Assembly (NCBI GenBank): GCA_964353875.1
Contig: CAYGXU010000003.1
Span: 3,933-67,932 of the forward strand
DNA: 64,000 bases
DNA from: MGNI01 sp964353875
Lineage (GTDB): Bacteria; Chloroflexota; Anaerolineae; Anaerolineales; E44-bin32
Reading direction: 5' to 3'
Part shown: in pieces, positions 27,422-35,428 of the stretch
Numbering within the stretch: position 1 is the first letter of the stretch
How the letters are laid out: every line of letters starts with the position of its first letter
The notes under the pieces: generated by a model
What the model was told of the DNA's origin: nothing
Database searches by the model: none
The model's input: only the letters and a program-made list of their open reading frames with translations
Position numbers and translations under genes: made by a program

Positions 27422-28207
27422 GTGACACTTCTAATGCTGATGGTATCATTGCTAGCGAGTTTGGAGTCCGGAATGTTACAGGCTTATCCTATTGCTTTCG
27501 CATCTGGCATCCTCATTGGCCTACTATGGTTGGGATGGGGCAATTCGGCAACAAAATCTCTTAGCAGACAACTTCCTCCAGCCTTACGTATCCGTGCAGG
27601 GCTGACGGCTCTTGTATCAGGGATAATCGGCGCCAGGCTGGGTTTCGTTCTCCCCCATGGGGGGTACTATATCAACCACCCAGAACAAATCCTGATGCTC
27701 TGGGAGGGCGGTCTAAGTTGGGTTGCAGGCGCGATCGGTGCACTTCTAGGTTTGGCATTCTTGGCAGCTATCACTCATCAATCTTTCTGGTTGCTCATCG
27801 ATGCGATGGCCATACCGGCTGCTATCCTGGCTTTTGCTTGCTGGTTTGGGTGCCTCCTGGAGGGTTGTAGTTACGGGAAAGCGGCCGATTTTGGCTTGCT
27901 CACACCACCTGCTGCGGATGTCTTCGGCACGGTTTCAAAGCGTTGGCCAGTCCAAGGTTCAGGTGCCCTCCTTTGTGTTGGTGCTTTTCTCATGTTAAGG
28001 GCGCTTGATCATCGGAAATTGGCTGAGGGCGCGCTGGGTGGTTTGGGCTTGGCCATGATCTCGGCCGTCAACCTGCTCTTGGCTTTCTTTCGTGGCGACC
28101 CGGTCCCCGTATGCTTTGAAGTTCGGCTTGATGCCCTCGCCAGTGGGGGGCTTCTGGTGCTCTCCATACTCATCTTCGCCTTGCGTACCTGGTTCGGGGA
28201 AAAGTGA
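27422..28207 (+). CDS. Lgt-like (prolipoprotein diacylglyceryl transferase family) membrane protein
   Basis: The 261-residue protein has about seven membrane helices and the order of Lgt motifs: a GARLGFVLPHGGYY segment, then WEGGLSWVAGAIGA (compare the weGGLsfhGg block of Lgt), then FGCLLEGCSYG near the position of the Lgt signature. The classical RxGNFxNxE signature is not matched exactly. It could be a divergent Lgt or a paralog with another role. It ends 10 bases before a broken nitrilase-family gene in the same direction. Confidence 0.6.
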   Translation: MTLLMLMVSLLASLESGMLQAYPIAFASGILIGLLWLGWGNSATKSLSRQLPPALRIRAGLTALVSGIIGARLGFVLPHGGYYINHPEQILMLWEGGLSWVAGAIGALLGLAFLAAITHQSFWLLIDAMAIPAAILAFACWFGCLLEGCSYGKAADFGLLTPPAADVFGTVSKRWPVQGSGALLCVGAFLMLRALDHRKLAEGALGGLGLAMISAVNLLLAFFRGDPVPVCFEVRLDALASGGLLVLSILIFALRTWFGEK

Positions 28208-28217
28208 TGGAGTTTGT

Positions 28218-29086
28218 ATGAAAAAGATAACGATCGCACTCGCTCAAATGAACACAAGACTTGGCGCTGTCAGTGTCAACTTGGAGAACACCTCGAGTGG
28301 ATCGAAGAAGCGCGCAGGATAGGTGTTGGCTTAATCCTTTTTCCCGAATTATCCCTTACGGGATATTATATCCTTTAGGATCTTACCCCATTGGTCGCTC
28401 GAAAGCCGTCTCCAGATGACCCTTGTTTTCAACCTTTGCTCCAGGCCAGTAATGGGATCGACATTGTGGTAGGTTTTGTAGAGGCAGAAAAGCGCCACCG
28501 CTTCCATATCGCTGCTGCCTACCTCTCAAAAGGCGAAGTACTCCACATCCATCGCAAAGTTAATCTGCCGACATACGGAATGTTCGATGAGGGCCGTTTT
28601 TTCGCCCATGGCGATCGGCTGCGCGCCTTTGATACCCATTTCGGACGAGTAGGGATCTTGATTTGCGAGGATTACTGGCATGTCTCCCTACCTTACCTGC
28701 TTTGGATGGATGGGGCTGAACTATTGTTATTCACCTCCGCCTCCCCAGGAAGAGGATTGAATCGGGAAGCGAAACTTGAATCTGCCCGTTGGATCGAGCA
28801 AATCAATCAGGGTTATGCCAACCTCTTCACTGTCTTCGTCGCCCATTCCAATCGCGTAGGTTATGAGGACGGCCTCAACTTCTGGGGGGGCTTCACCCTT
28901 TTTGATCCTGACGGGAAGCGCCTCGCACATGCACCCCACTTCGAGGAAACCTTGATTAACGCCGAAATCGATATGGCACAACTCCATCGGACACGAAGCC
29001 GCCTGCCCTTGTTACGCGATGAACGCCCTGAACTCCTTCTGAGAGGACTGGAAACCATTCTGGAGGGACGACGGCGCGAAGTATAA
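28218..29086 (+). pseudogene. Broken nitrilase-family amidohydrolase (NAD synthesis context)
   Basis: The frame from the ATG at 28218 (MKKITIALAQMNTRLGAV) is a carbon-nitrogen hydrolase start. After about residue 23 a one-base loss near 28284 shifts the frame: the family sequence continues in another frame as HLEWIEEARR and LILFPELSLTGYY. It then meets an in-frame TAG at 28376-28378 and continues open to 29086. The catalytic triad is all present: Glu in FPELSLTGY, Lys in HRKVNLPTYG, Cys in ILICEDYWH. With both lesions repaired the protein would be about 290 residues. Next to nadE it is best read as the glutaminase-like partner that supplies ammonia (inference). Two independent lesions favour a true pseudogene, although draft assembly errors are possible. 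Confidence 0.75.
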
Positions 29087-29195
29087 CCTTGGAGGAATAC
29101 CAAACATCATTCTTCTCACATGAGGGGAATGGCATTTCATGACATTCATCATGGCGCCGGAATTGGCGTCCTGCGAGACTAATATCGCCTCAGGG

Positions 29196-29225
29196 TTGGT
29201 GAAGTTGACGAAAGGAATTTATAAT
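29196..29225 (+). promoter_or_regulatory. Possible promoter for nadE
   Basis: TTGGTG at 29196-29201 and TATAAT at 29220-29225 are 18 bases apart, 85 bases before the nadE start. The -35 matches only partly, so this is tentative. If real, nadE can be expressed independently of the broken gene upstream. Confidence 0.35.
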
Positions 29226-29309
29226 CCATTCCATCAGGGAAAGGATTTTCAATATGAGCCTCTGCCCTCCGTTTACCGTTTCTATGAAGCCCTTTCTTTT
29301 ATCCAATGA

Positions 29310-30155
29310 ATGAGCAACATCATGAAAAAAGAAATCATTTCCCTCGAGATTAACACCGAGCTAGCCAGGCAAATCCTGGTAGGTTTCCTGCGAACCGAGA
29401 TTACACGTGCCGGATTCTCGCACGCTGTGGTAGCACTCTCGGGAGGGCTGGATTCATCGCTTTCTTGCCTTCTGGCAGCCGAGGCGCTCGGCCCTGAAAA
29501 TGTCCTCGCCATTCGCATGCCATTTCGGACCTCGCCACCTGATTCCATGGAACACGCCCAGCAGGTCATCGAAATGAGTGGAGTGAAGGAATTAACCCTA
29601 CCGATCACGGAGATGGTGGATGCTTATCTGGACAAAGTCCCTCATGCTGATCGGGTGCGCAGGGGGAATGTGATGGCGCGTATGAGGATGATTGTGCTTT
29701 ATGATCAATCCGCTGCTTTTCAAGGACTTGTTGTTGGAACAGGAAATAAAACCGAGATCTTGCTGGGATACACAACTCTCTACGGGGATTCCGCCTGCGC
29801 GCTTAACCCACTGGGCGACCTGTATAAAACCCAGGTCCGTCAACTGGCGGCTGCGATGGGCGTACCGGAGGCGATTATCAAGAAAGCCCCCAGCGCTGAT
29901 CTTTGGGCGGGACAAACCGATGAGGGAGAGCTTGGCTTTACATATGAGCAGGTCGATCGATTGCTCTACTTACTTGTGGATGAGCGCTATTCTCCCGAAG
30001 CATGTTTGGATGCAGGCTTTGATCGGGAGTTTATCGATCATGTCCTGGAACGCATCCGCCAGACTCAATTCAAACGTGTCTTGCCCCCCATTGCCAAACT
30101 CAGCAACCACACGGTTGGCTATGATTTCCTTTATCTGAGAGATTGGGGCGCGTAA
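29310..30155 (+). CDS. nadE: Ammonia-dependent NAD synthetase
   Basis: NadE converts nicotinate adenine dinucleotide to NAD using ATP and ammonia. The 281-residue protein shows the ATP pyrophosphatase loop SGGLDSS (about residue 44) and the family blocks VVGTGNKTEILLGYTT, PLGDLYKTQVRQLA and KAPSADLWAGQTDEGELG. It lacks an N-terminal glutaminase domain, so it depends on free ammonia or on a separate amidase. The candidate amidase just upstream is broken. The annotated ATG precedes a second in-frame ATG by four codons. Confidence 0.95.
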   Translation: MSNIMKKEIISLEINTELARQILVGFLRTEITRAGFSHAVVALSGGLDSSLSCLLAAEALGPENVLAIRMPFRTSPPDSMEHAQQVIEMSGVKELTLPITEMVDAYLDKVPHADRVRRGNVMARMRMIVLYDQSAAFQGLVVGTGNKTEILLGYTTLYGDSACALNPLGDLYKTQVRQLAAAMGVPEAIIKKAPSADLWAGQTDEGELGFTYEQVDRLLYLLVDERYSPEACLDAGFDREFIDHVLERIRQTQFKRVLPPIAKLSNHTVGYDFLYLRDWGA

Positions 30156-30401
30156 ACCTGCGGCGAAGAAATCCTTCAATATGGAGCGGGAGCACAGAGA
30201 ATGGACTGTACTAACGCTATTTGCAGTCAGTCGATCAATCTGTATTGTATTCCCTGCGCGCTTATTCCATTTGAAAGGCGTTTTGCCATAGGATTGGATC
30301 TTCATTCATTCACTACTTTCGATACAGAAGCTATTCATGGTCTTCCCTCCTGCAATAAGCGAAGAGCATGATTGCAATTTGAGTAAAACAAAGGAGACAC
30401 T

Positions 30402-31310
30402 ATGAAACGTGTTGTGAGTATCAGCGTCGGATCATCGAAAAGGGACAAATCCGTTGAAATCGAATTGCTCGGAGAACAGTTGCTCCTTGAGCGTATCGGC
30501 ACGGATGGAGATCTCAACAAGGCCGCGCAACTCTACAAGGAACTAGATGGGAAAGTGGATGCCCTGGGTGTGGGGGGTGGCATCCTTGGTTTCAACGTCC
30601 ATGGCAAGGAGTATCCTTTCCACACCTTCAGACGAATAACCAAGCAAGTAACCCAGACCCCAGTGGTTGACGGTACCGGTCTGAAACTGACTCTAGAAAG
30701 CCGGGTAGCGAGCTTTATGGAGGGGCGGATTGCGGAAGCCCTCCAGCCGCGTCGCGTTCTAATCACCAGCGCCGTTGACCGTTATGGCATGGCGTTGTCC
30801 TTCCATCAGGCAAAATACGATTGCATTTTCGGTGATTTAATGTTTACTTTCGGGATCGGTATCCCCATCTATAGGATAAAGAGCTTTCATCTGTTGGCTG
30901 CGCTGATTCTTCCTATCGCCGGGTATCTGCCCATCGAATGGGTGTATCCAACCGGCGAAAAGCAGGAGACTCGCACACCTAAGTGGGAAAAGTATTTTCA
31001 ATGGGCGAAAGTCATCGCAGGGGATTCTCACCTGATTACCCATTACATGCCCGACGATCTGGAAGGAAAGGTCATCGTCACCAACACCACCACACCGGAG
31101 GATGTCGCCTTATTCCGGCAGGCTGGAGCAAGGTATCTCGTCACCTCGACCCCCGTCCTCGATGGTCGCTCCTTCGGCACGAATGTCATGGAAGGCGCGT
31201 TGGTAGCCATATCAGGAAAAGGAAGGCCGTTGACCACTCAAGAGATTAGTGATCTCTTGGATGCACTGAACATGGAGCCTCAATTGCGTGATCTAACGCT
31301 GCCAGAATAA
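30402..31310 (+). CDS. Conserved protein of the group annotated as quinate 5-dehydrogenase
   Basis: The 302-residue protein opens with KRVVSISVGSSKRDKS and has a Gly-rich turn (LGVGGGILGFNV), later a hydrophobic stretch (about 140-180) and a segment VIAGDSHLITHYMPDDLEGK. It resembles proteins that automated pipelines call quinate 5-dehydrogenase in Chloroflexota and Firmicutes. I see no classical shikimate dehydrogenase signature, so the catalytic role is doubtful. AAGGAG lies upstream of the ATG. It is followed after 11 bases by the Atl-type gene. Confidence 0.5.
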   Translation: MKRVVSISVGSSKRDKSVEIELLGEQLLLERIGTDGDLNKAAQLYKELDGKVDALGVGGGILGFNVHGKEYPFHTFRRITKQVTQTPVVDGTGLKLTLESRVASFMEGRIAEALQPRRVLITSAVDRYGMALSFHQAKYDCIFGDLMFTFGIGIPIYRIKSFHLLAALILPIAGYLPIEWVYPTGEKQETRTPKWEKYFQWAKVIAGDSHLITHYMPDDLEGKVIVTNTTTPEDVALFRQAGARYLVTSTPVLDGRSFGTNVMEGALVAISGKGRPLTTQEISDLLDALNMEPQLRDLTLPE

Positions 31311-31321
31311 AGTGAACGAGG

Positions 31322-31702
31322 ATGTCATCCAAATCAAAGAGAAAAGGATCTGGCGCCTATAACCTGTTCTGTGAAAGCGTATACGCTTTCGTACAAAGCA
31401 TCCCTCCAGGCAGAGTAATGACCTATGGAAGCATCGCAAACCATCTTCCCCGACCGGAAGGGATCGATCCGCATTCTTACGCTCGGATCCGGGCTCGCTG
31501 GGTCGGCTATGCTCTCAAAGCCTGCCCCGAAGATGTGCCTTGGTGGCGCGTCGTCAATGCGGAAGGGAAAATCAGCCAACGCATGGGACACGGTCCCAAT
31601 GTACAACGGATTTATCTCGAGCAGGAAGGGATCGTATTTGAAGACCCTGAACATATCTCGCTCAAAGATCACCTTTATGAGCCAGTCCCGCCGGAGGATT
31701 GA
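31322..31702 (+). CDS. Alkyltransferase-like (Atl) DNA base-flipping protein
   Basis: The 126-residue protein is the DNA-binding domain of the O6-alkylguanine-DNA alkyltransferase family: IPPGRVMTYGSIA helix-turn-helix, RWVGYALKACPED, then PWWRVVNAEGKIS. In true MGMT the active site is PCHRV; here the cysteine is replaced by Trp, as in Atl proteins, which flip alkylated guanines and recruit nucleotide excision repair without repairing them. It is longer than minimal Atl by a short C-terminal extension, as in some bacteria. It follows its upstream neighbour by 11 bases. Confidence 0.85.
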   Translation: MSSKSKRKGSGAYNLFCESVYAFVQSIPPGRVMTYGSIANHLPRPEGIDPHSYARIRARWVGYALKACPEDVPWWRVVNAEGKISQRMGHGPNVQRIYLEQEGIVFEDPEHISLKDHLYEPVPPED

Positions 31703-31849
31703 GGGCGAATAACGAAGGGAGGAGCTTTTATCATCCAGAAAATGCGATCAGAGTCATCCATTTCGTGAAATTGTTAAGGCCAATTTCTATGATCTTCTTA
31801 GTATTACAGCGCAATGTCAGGAAACATCATATGATTTGCCCGCTCTTAT

Positions 31850-31930
31850 CCCTCTTTCATCCCCCCATTTGCGCCATTCAGGGCTCTGCCCAAAATGGCT
31901 TTTAGTGGCGCAAATGGGGGGACAGAGGGG
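31850..31930. repeat. Long imperfect inverted repeat
   Basis: The left arm 31850-31876 and the right arm 31906-31930 pair through CCCCCATTTGCGCCA / TGGCGCAAATGGGGG, plus a less perfect outer part (CCCTCT / AGAGGG). The loop is about 29 nt. No U-tract follows in either direction, so it is not a normal terminator. It stands in a 480-base stretch (31703-32182) with no supportable gene and could be the relic of a miniature element or a dispersed palindromic repeat. Confidence 0.6.
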
Positions 31931-32182
31931 GGTAATGGGTGAATCAGAATGAAAGACGATATGCTGAGTAGATACCATTTTATTGATAAAAGCCAAGGAG
32001 TCGAACAGCCTACCATGACTTCTTCGCATTCCAGCACAAGAGTATAGGTTGACTTCTCCTTTAATGGCGTATACACTTCGGCACTAAAATCGGATTATTT
32101 GAGAGACCGATCGTGGAAAGCTGTAGCACATTCTGACACATCATTATCCATCTAGGCCTCTCAGAGCAGGAGTACAAATCAA

Positions 32183-32962
32183 ATGGAAGCGATCATGCTT
32201 TCTGCGGGGATCCCGGCGGAGGATGACCTGCTTTTCTCCTACACAAATGGGGCTCCAAAAGCATTCATCCCGATCGGTGGCAAACCGATGGCACAATGGG
32301 TGCTGGATGCCCTTGATCAATCAGATGCCATCGATCATATCCACATTGTTGGTTTGGAAGAGAACTGCGGTCTGGGAAGTAAGAAGCCAATCACCTTCAT
32401 CCCCAATCATGGGGGCATTCTTGAGAATGTCCAGGCTGGATTCCTGCATGTTAGAGAACTGAATCCCACTGCTACGCATGTTCTGGTTACTTCATGTGAT
32501 ATCCCTACGATCACTAGCGCGATGATCGACTGGCGCGTTCGAATTGCGCAAGAAACCGAATGTGAATTTCATTACGCCGTCGTAGAACGCTCGACGATGG
32601 AGACTCGTTTCCCTGGCTCTAACCGTTCCTACATACGCTTGAAGGATGTCGAAGTTTGCGGTGCGGATATGAATGTCATCCAAATCTCGACCATTGAGAA
32701 TCCCACAGCATGGCAAAGGTTGATTGCTTCCCGGAAGAATCCCATAAAACAAGCGGCATTGATCGGTTGGGATACCTTGTTTCTTATTCTTCTGCATCAA
32801 CTGACACTGCTGAATGCAGAGTCGATTGTTAGCAAACGCCTGGGAGTCGTTGGTCGGGTGGTGACATCGCCCTACGCAGAAATTGCCATGGATGTGGACA
32901 AACCCCATCAGTTAGAACTTATTCGGATGGAAATGGAGGATAGTAGGAAATTACCGCTTTAA
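32183..32962 (+). CDS. MobA-like nucleotidyltransferase
   Basis: The 259-residue protein has the GT-A Rossmann core of NTP transferases: MLSAGIPAEDD (a modified AGGxG loop), the Lys-containing GAPKAFIPIGGKPMAQWVLD, and the metal-binding Asp in LVTSCDIPTITS. The C-terminal third is unlike MobA and has a hydrophobic stretch (TLFLILLHQLTL). It probably activates a small molecule with CTP or GTP. The PAP2 gene starts 14 bases later, hinting at a lipid or phospho-alcohol pathway (inference). Confidence 0.7.
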   Translation: MEAIMLSAGIPAEDDLLFSYTNGAPKAFIPIGGKPMAQWVLDALDQSDAIDHIHIVGLEENCGLGSKKPITFIPNHGGILENVQAGFLHVRELNPTATHVLVTSCDIPTITSAMIDWRVRIAQETECEFHYAVVERSTMETRFPGSNRSYIRLKDVEVCGADMNVIQISTIENPTAWQRLIASRKNPIKQAALIGWDTLFLILLHQLTLLNAESIVSKRLGVVGRVVTSPYAEIAMDVDKPHQLELIRMEMEDSRKLPL

Positions 32963-32976
32963 AGCTTCATTCTATC

Positions 32977-33474
32977 TTGGAAGTGGATGCACGCTGGTCC
33001 AATCGATTGCGTATTGCGGAAAAACCTGGCATTCTTCGCGGGTTGGCTGCGGTGATTGCCCATTCCGGTGATTCATGGTTCTGGGTGATTGGTTTAGGCA
33101 TCATTTGGATTGTGGGGGATTGGGAAACACGTTATCGGATGTTGCATCTTATTGGCGGCATCATCATCACCGCCATCCTGGTGATGAGCCTTAAGCTCAT
33201 GATACGACGTCGTCGCCCGGAAGGCGATTGGGGCTCAATCTACCGCAACACGGATCCACACTCCTTCCCTTCCGGACATGCCGCCCGCGCCATTCTCCTG
33301 GCAACAATGGTTGGCGGCATGGGCCCTGTCTGGCTGGCGCTAATCCTTCTAGTCTGGGCGCCTCTTGTCGGGCTGGCGCGCGTGGCAATGGGAGTCCATT
33401 ACCTCTCTGACATCATCGCTGGCGGCTTCTTAGGCTTCCTGATCGGCATCCTGTGGATCTTGCTCCTGCTTTGA
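32977..33474 (+). CDS. PAP2-family membrane phosphatase
   Basis: The 165-residue membrane protein has the three PAP2 motifs: KLMIRRRRPEGD (KxxxxxxRP), SFPSGHAARA (PSGH), and ARVAMGVHYLSDIIAG (SRxxxxxHxxxD type), with the two catalytic histidines and Asp. Five membrane helices are visible. It probably dephosphorylates a lipid phosphate such as undecaprenyl or phosphatidylglycerol phosphate. The start is a TTG at 32977 (a GTG two codons on is an alternative); no ATG fits and no strong ribosome binding site is present, suggesting coupling to the gene 14 bases upstream. Confidence 0.85.
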   Translation: MEVDARWSNRLRIAEKPGILRGLAAVIAHSGDSWFWVIGLGIIWIVGDWETRYRMLHLIGGIIITAILVMSLKLMIRRRRPEGDWGSIYRNTDPHSFPSGHAARAILLATMVGGMGPVWLALILLVWAPLVGLARVAMGVHYLSDIIAGGFLGFLIGILWILLLL

Positions 33475-33558
33475 GCAATAGACCAACTTCGAACTTATCA
33501 AGCATGATTTCAATTATTAAAAAGCCCCCTTTCCCCTTTTGCCATCTCTAAAGAATCT

Positions 33559-34482
33559 TCAATCTTGTGCCCGTCTTAAGAGGGGTAGTAATAATGCGTA
33601 AATCGTAGAATGAAATGGGGTAGGGACTGCGAGCTCCCGGCCGATGCGGACAATTGCCCCGCTTAAGGCCTCCAGTTCGAAAGGCCGGCCTGCAATAACA
33701 TCCCTTTGCATCGAAGAGGTGGTTGACGGCTCAAATCGCTCCAATATCGAAAGCGCTCCCCCGACGACATCCACGTCCATTAGTATCCCTTTGCGACGGG
33801 CAAGCGTTTCTACTTCCTTCATTGCCCCCATTAAAAACTCCCCGGTTTCATCGCAAGCGAGAAGCTCTCCGGATGTGACATGTGCCAAAGATGAAACACC
33901 TGCAAAAGCAGCGATGAAAAGGAATTTCGTCCATAACTGCACAAAAATGTCCTCCGCTTGATGGGCTTCCACACCACATCCTGCCCATGCATCCAGTAGT
34001 TTCTGCACCCGTACCGAAGGCTGCTTATTCAACTCCCCAGCGACCACTCGTCGGAATTTGCTTTCCTGACGGATCACACCAGGCTCTTCAATCCTGGCAA
34101 CAACGTTGGTCACTCCCCCCACCACAGGATCAGGTCCTAAATGTGCCATCAAGACTTCATGAGCATCCACACCGTTCAACAGGGGGAGAACAGTCGTGCC
34201 GGAACCAATTAAGGGATTCATGGATTGCGCTGCAACCGCTAACTGGAATGTTTTCACCGTGACAAGAACATAGTCGACCACGCCCACCCGCTTGGGATCA
34301 TCCGTTGCATGAGCCGGATAGATAGTGAAATCACCATTCACACTCTTAACCCGTAATCCCTTCGCTCGGATCGCTGCTAGATGCTGTCCGCGAGCGATGA
34401 AGATGACTTCATGACCAACTTGTGCTAGAAGTCCGCCGAAATATCCCCCGACGCCCCCGGCTCCAAGAATCGCGACTCTCAT
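33559..34482 (-). CDS. panE: 2-dehydropantoate 2-reductase
   Basis: PanE reduces ketopantoate to pantoate with NADPH in pantothenate synthesis. The 307-residue protein has the N-terminal NADP-binding GAGGVGGYFGG, the central NGVDAHE segment, a catalytic-Lys region LWTKFLFIAAF, and the ApbA C-terminal helix bundle (GRPFELEALSGAIVRIG, PTPFHSTIYALL). The start is set at the ATG at 34482, which begins exactly at the dinucleotide fold; the open frame continues upstream to 34521 into the neighbouring SDR gene. Family members often act on other 2-keto acids, so the pantoate role is likely, not certain. Confidence 0.8.
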   Translation of the reverse strand: MRVAILGAGGVGGYFGGLLAQVGHEVIFIARGQHLAAIRAKGLRVKSVNGDFTIYPAHATDDPKRVGVVDYVLVTVKTFQLAVAAQSMNPLIGSGTTVLPLLNGVDAHEVLMAHLGPDPVVGGVTNVVARIEEPGVIRQESKFRRVVAGELNKQPSVRVQKLLDAWAGCGVEAHQAEDIFVQLWTKFLFIAAFAGVSSLAHVTSGELLACDETGEFLMGAMKEVETLARRKGILMDVDVVGGALSILERFEPSTTSSMQRDVIAGRPFELEALSGAIVRIGRELAVPTPFHSTIYALLLPLLRRAQD

Positions 34483-34489
34483 GCTAGAT

Positions 34490-35278
34490 TTACAGTGTCG
34501 CCTTGATCGTGCCGCCGTCAAACATCAAGGCGTGACCATGGATGAAGGAGGCGGCGGGTGAGGCGAGCCAGGCAATGGTCTTTCCATACTCTTCTACGGT
34601 TCCCATGCGCCCCAGGGGGACAGAAGCGGTGATCTTGGCAATCTCCTCTTCCACAGAGGTCTTATTCCGCGTGGCTCGGTCCTGCATCAATTGCTCCACG
34701 CGCTCCGTCCATGTCCAGCCCGGATTAATCGAGTTGACTCGTATCCCCTTAGGCCCGAATTCTTTCGCTAAGGACTTCATCAATCCGATGACCGCCATTC
34801 TGAGCGAATTAGAGAGGATGAGATTGTCAATCGGCTCTTTGACTGACATGGATTGTGAGGCGACGATGCTGCCCGATCCCGCCTGCAACATGTGGGGGAG
34901 GACAGCATAGCAAAGATGAACCGTGCTCATAATGGTCAGGTCGACGGCTGCCTTCCAATCCTGAGGGGTCAGACTGAGAAACCCACCTGGCTTGGGACCG
35001 CCGGCATTGATAATCAGGATGTCAATGCGCTTGTATCGCTCAAGCGTTTTCTCTACAAGCTGTTGAATGTCCTCTGGTCGATTTAGATCGATTCGTATGG
35101 TCAGTACTTCGGCTCCTAGTTGGGAACGGAGTTCATCTGCTGTCTGTTCTAACGCCTCACTCCTTGCACAGATCGATAACTTCGCTCCCTCTTCAGCTAG
35201 AGCTTTTGCCGCTGCTTTTCCAAGCCCCTTCGAGGCCGCGGTTACTAAAGCGATTTTATCTTTAAGCCCAAGATCCAT
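34490..35278 (-). CDS. SDR-family oxidoreductase with atypical active site
   Basis: The 262-residue protein has the SDR cofactor loop TAASKGLG, the NAGG strand and the GIRVNSINPGWTWTERVE block, and would be called a 3-oxoacyl-ACP reductase-like protein. At the place of the catalytic YxxxK, however, the sequence reads NLILSNSLRMAV, so neither Tyr nor Lys is present. The preceding Ser region (SQSMSV) is kept. A subgroup of SDR proteins shows this same LSNSLR pattern. Its chemistry is therefore uncertain. The gene is directly followed by panE on the same strand. Confidence 0.75.
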   Translation of the reverse strand: MDLGLKDKIALVTAASKGLGKAAAKALAEEGAKLSICARSEALEQTADELRSQLGAEVLTIRIDLNRPEDIQQLVEKTLERYKRIDILIINAGGPKPGGFLSLTPQDWKAAVDLTIMSTVHLCYAVLPHMLQAGSGSIVASQSMSVKEPIDNLILSNSLRMAVIGLMKSLAKEFGPKGIRVNSINPGWTWTERVEQLMQDRATRNKTSVEEEIAKITASVPLGRMGTVEEYGKTIAWLASPAASFIHGHALMFDGGTIKATL

Positions 35279-35428
35279 CTGATCTCCTCCTTCTCGAAGG
35301 AATTTCTCCTATTCCTGATACGCGAACTGAATAAGCGGAGTTGATTACCCTGATCATGTACAATCTTTGTTTTTACGAAACAACACCAAAATAGGATGGT
35401 TGGATGTAAACATCCGAACAGAGACGCC

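Noticed and set aside
28376..28378. UAG recoding (pyrrolysine or readthrough) in the nitrilase-family gene
   Set aside because: The same gene also has a frameshift, so decay or error is the simpler explanation; no pyl genes are seen.
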